From CCY15215 sp039194995 (GTDB lineage: Bacteria; Cyanobacteriota; Cyanobacteriia; Cyanobacteriales; Spirulinaceae): DNA of 15,068 bases. The first letter of the stretch is position 1, and each line of letters starts with the position of its first letter. Positions 7,932 through 14,523 of this stretch are shown in pieces. Below the pieces are notes generated by a model, which saw only the letters and a program-made list of their open reading frames with translations, had not been told where the DNA came from and did no database searches. The DNA lies in contig JBCCVR010000183.1 in NCBI GenBank assembly GCA_039194995.1, forward strand, positions 1-15,068, written 5' to 3'. A program made the translations under genes and the position numbers.

Positions 7932-8789
7932 TTAAAATTCATAAGGGTCGCGAGGAGTCTCAATTTGTTTCACATCTACTGTATTAATCACTAATCTACG
8001 TTCTCCGTTGAGTTCTTCGGTTGCCATGATGCCTTGGATTTCTAACCAACTATCTGGAGGGAATTGATCTCGAGTCGAGGGGAGTTGCACGGGGAGTCCA
8101 ACGGGGTAAGCATCCACGGCACAACAGGTAATCACAAAACGGGAAATGAGTAAATAATTATCGGGTAGACCGTCTAGATGCACGACAAAACCCGTGACAT
8201 TGACGGGCAAATCCGTATAGGCATCGGGTTCCGGATAGGCATTGAGGGTGCGAATCCAATCCATGAGAGAGCGATCTTCGGGCCGAATGGTGGCAGCAAA
8301 GGATTGGACTTGGGTGCGGGTAAAGGGCAAGGATTCTGTAATACCTCGCTGTAGGGCGGTATCACTGGCTAAAATTTTAGGCGGGATGATGAGTCCGGCG
8401 ATCGCCGCGATCGCTAATAATCCCGTAGCAACGCCGGGAGGAAAGAGGGTAATATGCCGTACATCCGATTCTTTTTTCCCGCCGCGTCGAAGTTGCTTGA
8501 TGAGTTGCCAAGTTCTAACGAGACTCAGGGCAATGAGCAGGATTCCGGAAATTAAAACTAGGGCGAAATAGTTGGGATGAATGAGTAATTGCAGTTGACC
8601 CGTCAAGCGATATTTCACCATTAATAAGCCCCAGTTCAACAGGGCAAAGACATCAAACCACGGTAATAATTGCGTATAAAACGTTTTAAAATTGAAGGAA
8701 TTTTTGCCATTTTTTGGCGGACGGGGTGAAGATGGTGTTTTTCCAGTCCGGTTAGATAGGCGATTTTTTAATTTTTTGAAATTCTGCAT
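7932..8789 (-). CDS. TIGR03943/DUF1980 family putative permease subunit
   Basis: This 285-residue membrane protein starts with a basic, proline-rich tail of about 35 residues. It then has hydrophobic segments near 42-60, 70-92 and 117-138 and a soluble C-terminal domain. That domain carries the family's signature: LMDWIRTLN (175-183), then RFVITCC with adjacent cysteines 222-223 and D226, and a WLEIQG strand (248-253). Family knowledge: members are encoded next to a UPF0718 permease and named as its partner subunit; some such pairs have been linked to zinc-responsive regulation. Here the permease gene lies 40 bases upstream, same strand, as expected. The vicinal cysteines could bind a soft metal (inference). 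The substrate is not known. Confidence 0.87.
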   Translation of the reverse strand: MQNFKKLKNRLSNRTGKTPSSPRPPKNGKNSFNFKTFYTQLLPWFDVFALLNWGLLMVKYRLTGQLQLLIHPNYFALVLISGILLIALSLVRTWQLIKQLRRGGKKESDVRHITLFPPGVATGLLAIAAIAGLIIPPKILASDTALQRGITESLPFTRTQVQSFAATIRPEDRSLMDWIRTLNAYPEPDAYTDLPVNVTGFVVHLDGLPDNYLLISRFVITCCAVDAYPVGLPVQLPSTRDQFPPDSWLEIQGIMATEELNGERRLVINTVDVKQIETPRDPYEF

Positions 8790-8829
8790 AGCGATTACTC
8801 GTGACCCACTACGGATTACTCCCTCGGGT

Positions 8830-9855
8830 TCAGAAAAAATAACTGTATGACAGGGTTAAAACAAACGCCATTTGTGCGGCGATCGCAAACAAATACATGA
8901 TAATTCGCGGTTTAAAAATCGAGAGCATCAAGCCGACCGCTTTGATATCGATCATGGGACCAAATACTAAGAAAGCGAGGAGAGAACCCGTGGTAAAAGC
9001 CGAGGCAAAAGCCAGCACGAAAAAGGCATCAACGGTGGAACAAATCGACACGACGGCAGCTAAAACCATCATGGCAATAATGGAGGTAATCGGGTCTTGT
9101 CCCCAATTTAAAATCAATTCTCGCGGGGCTAACACTTGAATACCCGAAGCGATCGCACTTCCTACCACTAACATTCCCCCCAATTCTCGAATTTCTTGAA
9201 TGGCATTGTCGAGAAAGAGGCGAACTTTTTCGGGATCGAGACTTTTTGTTTTTTCTTTTTTGAATTGAGTCGCCAATTTTGCCTCTTCCATGAGGACAGG
9301 TATTCCCGATTGGTCTAATAAGAATGTTCCCGATCGCAGGAGAGGAGGGGCTTTTTTGTCTTCGCGATCCATGCGAGAAAACGCATTTTGAATATTGATT
9401 GCCCGCTTGGCCAATTCAGGCTGCATCAAGGGTCTGGGGTCTTTCTGAAAGCTGAAAATCCAGCCGATCGTTGTCGCGATAATTAAGGAGAAAATGACCC
9501 GCCAAAGGACGATTTCCGGCTGATCGCGAAAGGCAACCCAAGTAGACCAAATCACAATCGGGTTAATCGTCGGGGCGGCTAGCAAAAAGCCGATCGCAAC
9601 CGCAGTCGGCGCGCCTTGGGTCAGTAAACGCCGCGCAACGGGGACATTACCGCATTCGCAGACTGGGAATAAAAAGCCGACGCAACTGCCGACAAATGCC
9701 CCAAGAAGGGGACTACGCGGCATTTTAGCGACCAATTGCCGTTCATCCACAAAAAACAGCAAGGCACTAGAAAGCAGTACCCCCAGCAATAAAAAGGGTA
9801 TGGCTTCCACCAGCAAGCTGAGAAAGAGCGTAAAAGCGTTATACAGTTGGCTCAT
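8830..9855 (-). CDS. UPF0718/ArsP-like permease (DUF318 family)
   Basis: The 341-residue protein is a polytopic membrane protein with hydrophobic helices in two blocks (about 5-135 and 225-341) separated by a charged cytoplasmic-looking loop (137-215). The conserved motif PVCECGNVPVARRL spans 64-77, with C66 and C68, and CSTVDAFF (272-279) supplies C272 in the second half. These cysteine motifs are typical of the ArsP_1/DUF318 permeases. Within that superfamily some members export trivalent organoarsenicals; others are thought to handle metals. The partner TIGR03943 gene follows at 40 bases, which favours the two-subunit permease subgroup over a stand-alone arsenic exporter. It is the first gene of the unit, so the upstream region 9856-10000 should hold its promoter. 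Confidence 0.87.
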   Translation of the reverse strand: MSQLYNAFTLFLSLLVEAIPFLLLGVLLSSALLFFVDERQLVAKMPRSPLLGAFVGSCVGFLFPVCECGNVPVARRLLTQGAPTAVAIGFLLAAPTINPIVIWSTWVAFRDQPEIVLWRVIFSLIIATTIGWIFSFQKDPRPLMQPELAKRAINIQNAFSRMDREDKKAPPLLRSGTFLLDQSGIPVLMEEAKLATQFKKEKTKSLDPEKVRLFLDNAIQEIRELGGMLVVGSAIASGIQVLAPRELILNWGQDPITSIIAMMVLAAVVSICSTVDAFFVLAFASAFTTGSLLAFLVFGPMIDIKAVGLMLSIFKPRIIMYLFAIAAQMAFVLTLSYSYFF

Positions 9856-9900
9856 CGACAGGGTTTAGGTGTGAGGATGCCCGCGATCGGGGCGTGAGGT

Positions 9901-9919
9901 GGAATCTTGAGAGGATTCC
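9901..9919. promoter_or_regulatory. Dyad GGAATC-N7-GATTCC, candidate operator of the permease unit
   Basis: GGAATC (9901-9906) and GATTCC (9914-9919) are perfect inverted repeats with a 7-base spacer, 46-64 bases upstream of the permease ATG. A TAAAAT box on the minus strand (9941-9936) lies just upstream, so a bound dimer would sit just downstream of such a promoter. It does not match the Zur or SmtB operators I know. A 6-bp dyad can arise by chance. Confidence 0.3.
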
Positions 9920-10149
9920 TGTAGGTGTGTTCTTTATTTTACAGATGCAGGGGCAATTTGAAGCGTTGGCGGACAAATTAACAAGGGTGTTTTGTGGGAA
10001 ATTCGCATTCTTTTCCTCAATAAAATTACGGGGATCGAAGCGATCGGGAGAAATATTTCTTAATTGGGTAGCTCATTGTTGCCTGCGATCGCATTACTCT
10101 AGGGAAAGTTGCTATCTTAGCAAAGAGAAAGGCAAATTGGATCGCGTAG

Positions 10150-10177
10150 GGTGCAGTTAGCGACAGCGTAACGCACC
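10150..10177. repeat. Fragment of a dispersed cyanobacterial palindromic repeat
   Basis: The arms GGTGC-A-GTTA (10150-10159) and TAACGCACC (10169-10177) pair apart from one bulged A, around a GC-rich loop. Variants of this 'GGTGCGTTA ... TAACGCACC' hairpin are, from memory, scattered through many cyanobacterial genomes between genes. It ends 19 bases before the start codon of the next gene, so it lies in that gene's leader. Confidence 0.6.
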
Positions 10178-10196
10178 GCCATCCCTCTCAAGAAAG

Positions 10197-11021
10197 ATGA
10201 TTAAAAGTCTAACACCAGAACAAGAAGCACTCATTACCGTTTATTGCGAGAAGTGGCGCAAGATTGCTTTTTCTACAGATACGATCAATTTTGATAAAGC
10301 CGCTAGCGTAGTATTTACTCTATATGAAAGACTAGGGCTTAAAAAACCTAAAGTTATTTTCTTTGAAAGTCCAAAATTAGTATGCGATGAATGGGAAGAA
10401 CGATGGAAAACTGAAAATACTTTAATCAACCTAAATATACGTATTAAATGGCATCCATTATATCCTTACTATGCAAGTTATATATTTATGAAATTTGTTC
10501 ACAATATATTGAAGAAACTTTTTAAGCTAGATATATTTCAAAATCAATTGGAAATATATGAGGGTCAAGTTTCTGTACTGAATTGTTTGCATTCATGTTT
10601 CCAAGACCAGATCGATAGTAAATTTTATGAGTATCTATGGAATCAAATCCATTATAGTGTTGTGGATACGTTTGCCATTGAGGCCTATATCGCAGAGGAA
10701 ATTTGGTATGACTTTTATACTTTTAACAGAACAATCCGACCGGATTCTATGAGATATGATGCTGCTTTATTTGATTTTTGTATTTCTATTTTAGGGTGCA
10801 AGTATCCTGAAATAGAATGGAACATTATAAAAGATTTATTTGAGTTTTGTGGATGGATTTATCCAATGGAAGATATTTGCTGTTTAAGCAATCGTCCCTC
10901 TATTGTTTCTCTCGATCGCGATCGACTTCTTCATGCAGAAGGACAACCCGCTATTCAGTATCGCGATGGTTCGGGTTTGTATTATTCTCATGGGGATGTA
11001 CTGCCTGAAGAAATTTCCTGA
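10197..11021 (+). CDS. DUF6745-type protein, short form
   Basis: The 274-residue protein opens with LTPEQEALI and a VYCEKWRKIAFST helix, and ends with a block including FCGWIYPMED (217-226), RLLHAEGQPAIQYRDG (244-259) and LYYSHGDVLPEEIS. This combination is what I remember of the DUF6745 proteins common in filamentous cyanobacteria. Their function is unknown. Many members continue after the 'YSHG-LPE' block, but here the protein stops there, and no continuation is seen in any frame of the following 80 bases. The gene is AT-rich, lacks HIP1 octamers and has only a weak purine-rich stretch directly before ATG. A weak hairpin with an AT-rich stem at 11029-11045 follows. It may be a recently gained or decaying accessory gene. 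Confidence 0.72.
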   Translation: MIKSLTPEQEALITVYCEKWRKIAFSTDTINFDKAASVVFTLYERLGLKKPKVIFFESPKLVCDEWEERWKTENTLINLNIRIKWHPLYPYYASYIFMKFVHNILKKLFKLDIFQNQLEIYEGQVSVLNCLHSCFQDQIDSKFYEYLWNQIHYSVVDTFAIEAYIAEEIWYDFYTFNRTIRPDSMRYDAALFDFCISILGCKYPEIEWNIIKDLFEFCGWIYPMEDICCLSNRPSIVSLDRDRLLHAEGQPAIQYRDGSGLYYSHGDVLPEEIS

Positions 11022-11102
11022 AAAATACAAAAGAATTCCTCTTTTATGCTTATTCACGCATTTACACTAATCAAAATATTGCTGTTATTCCTAAAAGTGA
11101 AC

Positions 11103-12341
11103 TCACGAAGATTCGCTACCGATCGCCTCGATCGCTTCTTCTAACGCGATCGCCGCATGAGTCCAATGAGTTCCCCCCTGACAAAACACCAAATAGGGTT
11201 CTCGCAAAGGACCATCTGCGGAAAACTCCAAGGTACTGCCATCGATAAACGTTCCCCCAGCCATGACTAAATCGCTTTCATAGCCCGGCATTGCCGCCGG
11301 AATGGGGTCGAGATAAGAGCCGATGGGAGAGACCTTTTGCAGTGCCTTACAGAACGCAATCAGCTTATTGGGAGAATCCAATTGTATCGCTTGAATAATA
11401 TCCCGACGCGGCACTAAAGGTTTGGGATTGACGGGGTAGCCCAATTTATCAAAAACCAACGCAATTAAATGGCTGCTTTTAACCGCCTCTCCTACCATCT
11501 GAGGGGCTAAAAATAACCCTTGAAAGAGGAGACGATTTTGATTAAAAGTTGCCCCCCCTTCGCTACCAATTCCCGGTACGGTCAAGCGACAGGCTGCTAA
11601 TTCTACTAACTCCTCTCGCCCCGCGATATATCCTCCTCCAGTGGCGATCGTTCCCCCCGGATTTTTAATCAGAGAACCGGCAATTAAATCCGCCCCTACT
11701 GCCGTTGGTTCTCGTTCTTCAATAAACTCCCCATAACAATTATCGACCAAACAAATCGTCTCGGAATTTTGTTCTTTGACCAAACCGATGATGCGTTCGA
11801 TCTCGGCGATCGACAAACTTTGTCGCCAAGAATAACCGCACGATCGCTGAATGAAAACCAGCTTTGTATTGTGCCAAATGGCTGCCCTCAACGCATCCCA
11901 ATCAATTCCCCCTTCTCGGGTGAGTTCCACTTGGCGATAACTGATGCCAAAATCCAAGAGGGAACCGTGACCCTTACCCCGCAGGCCGATGACTTCTTCC
12001 AACGTATCGTAGGGTTGCCCCGCTACCGAGAGCATTTCATCCCCCGGACGCAACACCCCAAATAACCCCGCCGCGATCGCGTGGGTTCCCGATACGAATT
12101 GGACGCGCACCGCCGCCGCTTCCGCCCCCATTACCTCGGCAAAAACGCGATCGAGGGTTTCCCGACCCAGATCGCCGTGACCGTAACCGCTTACCCCGGC
12201 AAAATGATGAACCCCGACCCGATGATGGCGAAAAGCGGTCAAAACTTTGTCGAGATTTTGCTTAACTCGTGCATCAATGCCCCAAAATATCGGTGCGAGT
12301 TCCTTTTCGGCTTCTCGAAGAACTTTTAAATCCGTCATCAT
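11103..12341 (-). CDS. PLP-dependent methionine gamma-lyase family protein ('aluminium resistance' family)
   Basis: This 412-residue fold-type I PLP enzyme matches the COG4100/PF06838 family. Seen motifs are HHFAGVSGYGHGD (45-57), VQFVSGTHAIAAGL (80-93, cofactor phosphate region), CLVDNCYGEF (197-206) with the pyridine-nitrogen aspartate D200, and SLIKNPGG (223-230) with the likely Schiff-base lysine K226, plus a glycine-rich stretch GGTIATGGGYIAG. Family knowledge: related to cystathionine beta/gamma-lyases, with an old link to aluminium tolerance; the true substrate is generally unproven. It would act in the cytoplasm on a sulfur amino acid. Two tandem ATGs (12341 and 12338) exist; a GAGAA stretch lies 3 and 6 bases upstream of them respectively, so the second start is as plausible. 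It seems to be a single-gene unit. Confidence 0.9.
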   Translation of the reverse strand: MMTDLKVLREAEKELAPIFWGIDARVKQNLDKVLTAFRHHRVGVHHFAGVSGYGHGDLGRETLDRVFAEVMGAEAAAVRVQFVSGTHAIAAGLFGVLRPGDEMLSVAGQPYDTLEEVIGLRGKGHGSLLDFGISYRQVELTREGGIDWDALRAAIWHNTKLVFIQRSCGYSWRQSLSIAEIERIIGLVKEQNSETICLVDNCYGEFIEEREPTAVGADLIAGSLIKNPGGTIATGGGYIAGREELVELAACRLTVPGIGSEGGATFNQNRLLFQGLFLAPQMVGEAVKSSHLIALVFDKLGYPVNPKPLVPRRDIIQAIQLDSPNKLIAFCKALQKVSPIGSYLDPIPAAMPGYESDLVMAGGTFIDGSTLEFSADGPLREPYLVFCQGGTHWTHAAIALEEAIEAIGSESS

Positions 12342-12394
12342 GAGTTCTCAAATTACCAATGCCAGACTTGTTCGGCAAATCCCAAACGAGACAA

Positions 12395-12425
12395 AATAAA
12401 GATTGCCTTATCATCTCCCAGTCAA
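12395..12425 (-). promoter_or_regulatory. Possible promoter of the methionine gamma-lyase family gene
   Basis: On the minus strand TTGACT (12425-12420) is a 5 of 6 match to the -35 consensus. TTTATT (12400-12395) follows after 19 bases, a long spacer, and matches 4 of 6 for -10. It lies about 54 bases upstream of ATG 12341. Confidence 0.3.
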
Positions 12426-12693
12426 TTCTCGGCTTGAATGCCGTAAAACCTCGATACAATCTGCCGATCGCCGATGTGATGCCAAAATATCCCTTTAAGA
12501 AAACTTTCCGATTTTTGCGATCGATTGCCGCGATCGCAACCCTGTTTTTGCCCAAAAAACTGTAGCCCACAAACTTTTTTAGCGATTTGACTTGACCCGA
12601 GGGACGATTCCAGAAACAATCAGGAACAGTACCCTTTTTGTTTCCATAGCATCTTTAATGATTTATTTCACTGTTTGAAATATAAATTTACAT

Positions 12694-12699
12694 TATAAT
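12694..12699 (+). promoter_or_regulatory. Consensus -10 box TATAAT of the desaturase gene
   Basis: A perfect TATAAT lies 70 bases upstream of ATG 12770. The best -35-like sequence, TTGAAA at 12675-12680, is only 13 bases away, which is too close. CTGTTT at 12671-12676 has 17-base spacing but matches poorly. The leader would be about 64 bases. Cyanobacterial desaturase genes are often temperature-controlled, but nothing in this sequence proves that. Confidence 0.45.
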
Positions 12700-12769
12700 C
12701 GAGTTAAGGACTCTGGCTTGGGAATTACAGAGGTCTACTTTTCGTATTGTCGAGTTTTTAGGTTACTGC

Positions 12770-13606
12770 ATGACTGTTGCGACATCAAAGAATTTGCCTT
12801 GGGATTGGACGGTGATTATCTATATGGGATCCCTTCATCTTTTGGCGTTGTTGGCTTTTCTTCCGGGAAATTTTAGCTGGAAGGCCGTGGGCATTGCGGC
12901 GATCCTGCATTGGATTACGGGCGGTTTGGGCATTACATTAGGATTTCATCGTCTTGTGACCCATCGCAGCTTTGAGACTCCAAAGTGGTTGGAGTATTTT
13001 TTTGCTTTCTGCGGTACCTTGGCTTGTCAGGGGGGAGTGATCGAGTGGGTTGGCTTACACCGCATTCACCATAAACATTCCGATACGGGTGAAGATCCCC
13101 ACGATTCCAATGCCGGATTTTGGTGGAGTCACATGGACTGGATGCTGCACCACATTCCCGCCGATGAAGATATCCCCCGCTATACAAAGGATATTATCAA
13201 CGATCCGGTTTACCAATTTTTAGATAAGTTTTTTATTCCCATTCAAGTCGTTCTCGGTTTGCTTCTCTATTGGTGGGGGGGTTGGTCGTTTGTAGTTTGG
13301 GGGGTTTTTGCCCGTTTGGTGATTGTCTTCCACTGCACTTGGTTTGTCAACAGCGCCACCCATATGTTTGGCTATCGCACCTTTGATTCTAAGGATGCTT
13401 CTCGCAATTGCTGGTGGGTAGCTTTAGTTACCTACGGAGAAGGCTGGCACAACAATCATCATGCTTATCAATATTCTGCCCGTCACGGCTTGAAATGGTG
13501 GGAAATCGACCTGACATGGATGACGATTCGCCTCTTGCAAATTTTAGGTTTGGCGAAGAAAGTCAAACTCATCCCGACTGAAGCCCTCGCGAGTGGGGAA
13601 AGTTAG
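12770..13606 (+). CDS. desC: Acyl-lipid/acyl-CoA delta-9-type fatty acid desaturase
   Basis: The 278-residue membrane di-iron enzyme carries the three histidine boxes of the stearoyl desaturase family: HRLVTH (60-65), HRIHH (97-101) and HNNHH (227-231). Hydrophobic segments lie around 14-32, 37-58, 155-168 and 171-190. It lacks a fused cytochrome b5 domain, as usual for cyanobacterial DesC, which takes electrons from ferredoxin. Family knowledge: DesC puts the first double bond (delta-9) into glycerolipid acyl chains in the membranes, a prerequisite for further desaturation. Length and box spacing are normal, so it should be active. The gene stands alone; a weak AGG about 8 bases before ATG is the only ribosome-binding signal. 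Exact regiospecificity cannot be read from the sequence. Confidence 0.93.
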   Translation: MTVATSKNLPWDWTVIIYMGSLHLLALLAFLPGNFSWKAVGIAAILHWITGGLGITLGFHRLVTHRSFETPKWLEYFFAFCGTLACQGGVIEWVGLHRIHHKHSDTGEDPHDSNAGFWWSHMDWMLHHIPADEDIPRYTKDIINDPVYQFLDKFFIPIQVVLGLLLYWWGGWSFVVWGVFARLVIVFHCTWFVNSATHMFGYRTFDSKDASRNCWWVALVTYGEGWHNNHHAYQYSARHGLKWWEIDLTWMTIRLLQILGLAKKVKLIPTEALASGES

Positions 13607-13633
13607 CAGATAAGTCAATTTTCCGAACAAAAT

Positions 13634-13674
13634 AGGCGATTGCACTATCCCATTAACGGATGTTGCGATCGCTT
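13634..13674. terminator. Likely bidirectional terminator built from paired HIP1-like sequences
   Basis: GCGATTGC (13636-13643) pairs with GCGATCGC (13665-13672) through one G-U pair. The stem extends to 11 bp with flanking A-T and G-U pairs around a 19-base loop (13645-13663). On the plus strand the stem runs into TTTTGG, and on the minus strand it is followed by TATTTTG. It sits between the convergent desaturase and EF-hand genes, where terminators for both are needed. Confidence 0.45.
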
Positions 13675-13686
13675 TTGGTTTGAGGT

Positions 13687-14205
13687 TTATTTGCCCAAGT
13701 AACGAGAGGCCAGTTGCATGGCATCGGCAATATCCACATCCCCATCCCCGTCCGCATCGAGAAAGGCTGTCAAAACGTCGTTATTTTGGGGATCGCTGAG
13801 ATTCGTGCCCGATTGGAGAAATTGCAAGACCAAAGGCACTAAGCTGGGTAACATGGCTTGAATCATTGAAGCCGATAAGCCCGTTTTGGCTTCCACTTCC
13901 CCCGCAATTTGGTTCACTTGCGCGTTAGAAAATAACATTTGCACCACTTGCAGGCTGGGACTCGTGCCGCTAAATTGATTGACGATCGCTTGCACGCTGT
14001 TTTCGCCCTCGTTGGTGCGTTTGTCCTGCAAGCTCGAGCGCACGTGTTGTCCCACGATGGACATGGCGGATTGTAAGTTTTCAGGGTTGGCTTGATTGGC
14101 TTGACTCAGGCTTTGGACGGTGTTGAGAATTGCCCCGAGACCGTCGGGACTGGCTGAACGATCGGGATTGTCGATCGCGCCGAGAATCGCGTTAAATAAA
14201 CTCAT
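13687..14205 (-). CDS. Small DUF937-like protein with C-terminal EF-hand
   Basis: This 172-residue protein begins MSLFNAILGAID and is mostly helical and polar, with a hydrophobic helix MLPSLVPLVLQFL (118-130). Both features recall the DUF937 family. At the end is a complete EF-hand calcium loop at 150-161, with acidic residues at loop positions 1, 3, 5, 7, 9 and 12 and glycine at 6, followed by a short helix ending RYLGK. No signal peptide is visible, so a cytoplasmic location is likely. The family relation is moderate; calcium binding is well supported by the loop pattern but the function is unknown. It is a single gene convergent with the desaturase gene. Confidence 0.7.
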   Translation of the reverse strand: MSLFNAILGAIDNPDRSASPDGLGAILNTVQSLSQANQANPENLQSAMSIVGQHVRSSLQDKRTNEGENSVQAIVNQFSGTSPSLQVVQMLFSNAQVNQIAGEVEAKTGLSASMIQAMLPSLVPLVLQFLQSGTNLSDPQNNDVLTAFLDADGDGDVDIADAMQLASRYLGK

Positions 14206-14289
14206 TTCGGTGATTGGCTATGGTTTCTTTGCGATCGATTATCCGCTATGACCCATCCCTTTCCATCGTGAATTCCTCTCCAATTAGGA

Positions 14290-14317
14290 AAAATTCACAA
14301 ATCAAAATTCACAAATC
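14290..14317. repeat. Tandem 14-bp repeat, two copies
   Basis: AAAATTCACAAATC occurs at 14290-14303 and again directly at 14304-14317, followed by a partial third unit starting GAAAATTC. It lies upstream of the EF-hand gene in the otherwise featureless stretch before the tRNA fragment. Confidence 0.8.
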
Positions 14318-14381
14318 GAAAATTCGCGCATTAAATACTCAACGCGCGAACTTTTAAAGACTTTTGAAAGTTTATCGAAAG

Positions 14382-14406
14382 CGGGACAGGAGGGATTCGA
14401 ACCCCC
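14382..14406 (-). tRNA. 3' fragment of a tRNA (T arm plus acceptor strand), probable attachment-site half
   Basis: On the minus strand, five bases GGGGG (14406-14402), the loop TTCGAAT (14401-14395) and CCCTC (14394-14390) form a proper T arm. CTGTCCC (14389-14383) follows as the 3' acceptor strand, then discriminator G at 14382; CCA is not encoded. The matching 5' acceptor strand GGGACAG, D arm and anticodon arm are absent at any suitable distance to the right. Discriminator G fits tRNA-Ser, but identity cannot be settled without the anticodon. Next to a recombinase gene, such a fragment is typically the short duplicate left when an element integrates into a tRNA 3' end. Confidence 0.65.
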
Positions 14407-14413
14407 GACAAAC

Positions 14414-14523
14414 CCTGTAACCCTTGATTTTGCGTTGTTTCAGCGTTACCCACTTGCCCAAACCGAGCAAGATTGAGTAAAAAATGAGTAACACCAAAAC
14501 ACCCCAAAATCAAGGGTTACAGG
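14414..14523. repeat. 110-bp imperfect palindrome overlapping the recombinase start
   Basis: Bases 14414-14432 are the exact reverse complement of 14505-14523 (19 bp). Extending inward about the same centre, arms of 42 bases (14414-14455 and 14482-14523) match at 35 positions, around a 26-base middle. The right arm contains the recombinase ATG and its first 13 codons. On the minus strand the left arm encodes the related peptide GNAETTQNQGLQ, versus SNTKTPQNQGLQ on the plus strand, with GTG in place of ATG. Confidence 0.85.

Larger units (their letters stand above)
9856..10196. other. 341-base divergent intergenic region
   Basis: The region separates the minus-strand permease unit from the plus-strand DUF6745 gene. 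It holds a dyad at 9901-9919, a weak promoter-like box at 9936-9941 and a palindromic repeat fragment at 10150-10177. A plus-strand frame at 9894-10160 has no recognisable domain or ribosome-binding site, and I do not call it a gene. Confidence 0.6.
12342..12769. other. 428-base divergent intergenic region before the desaturase gene
   Basis: I find no credible gene in this stretch. The short frames on both strands have no domain, no ribosome-binding site and HIP1 sites inside them. It contains the probable promoters of both flanking genes. The desaturase side is markedly AT-rich (12640-12700). Confidence 0.6.

Noticed and set aside
9894..10160. Plus-strand frame of 88 codons in the divergent spacer
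   Set aside because: No ribosome-binding site or domain. It covers the dyad and ends inside the palindromic repeat fragment, as expected for non-coding sequence.
9856..10196. Zur or SmtB-type operator upstream of the permease unit
   Set aside because: I looked for the AT-rich palindromes known for these regulators in cyanobacteria and found none; the GGAATC dyad is different.
12359..12619. Short frames on both strands upstream of the desaturase gene
   Set aside because: They overlap one another, lack ribosome-binding sites and contain HIP1 octamers and a likely promoter.
14382..14470. A complete tRNA gene
   Set aside because: I tried lengths of 73 and 88 bases to the right of the T arm. 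No 5' acceptor strand complementary to CTGTCCC, no D arm and no anticodon loop with T33 could be placed.
14331..14513. Minus-strand frame of 60 codons through the tRNA fragment
   Set aside because: It contains GVRIPP, the usual false peptide from a translated T arm. Its similarity to the integrase start comes from the palindrome and is reported as such.
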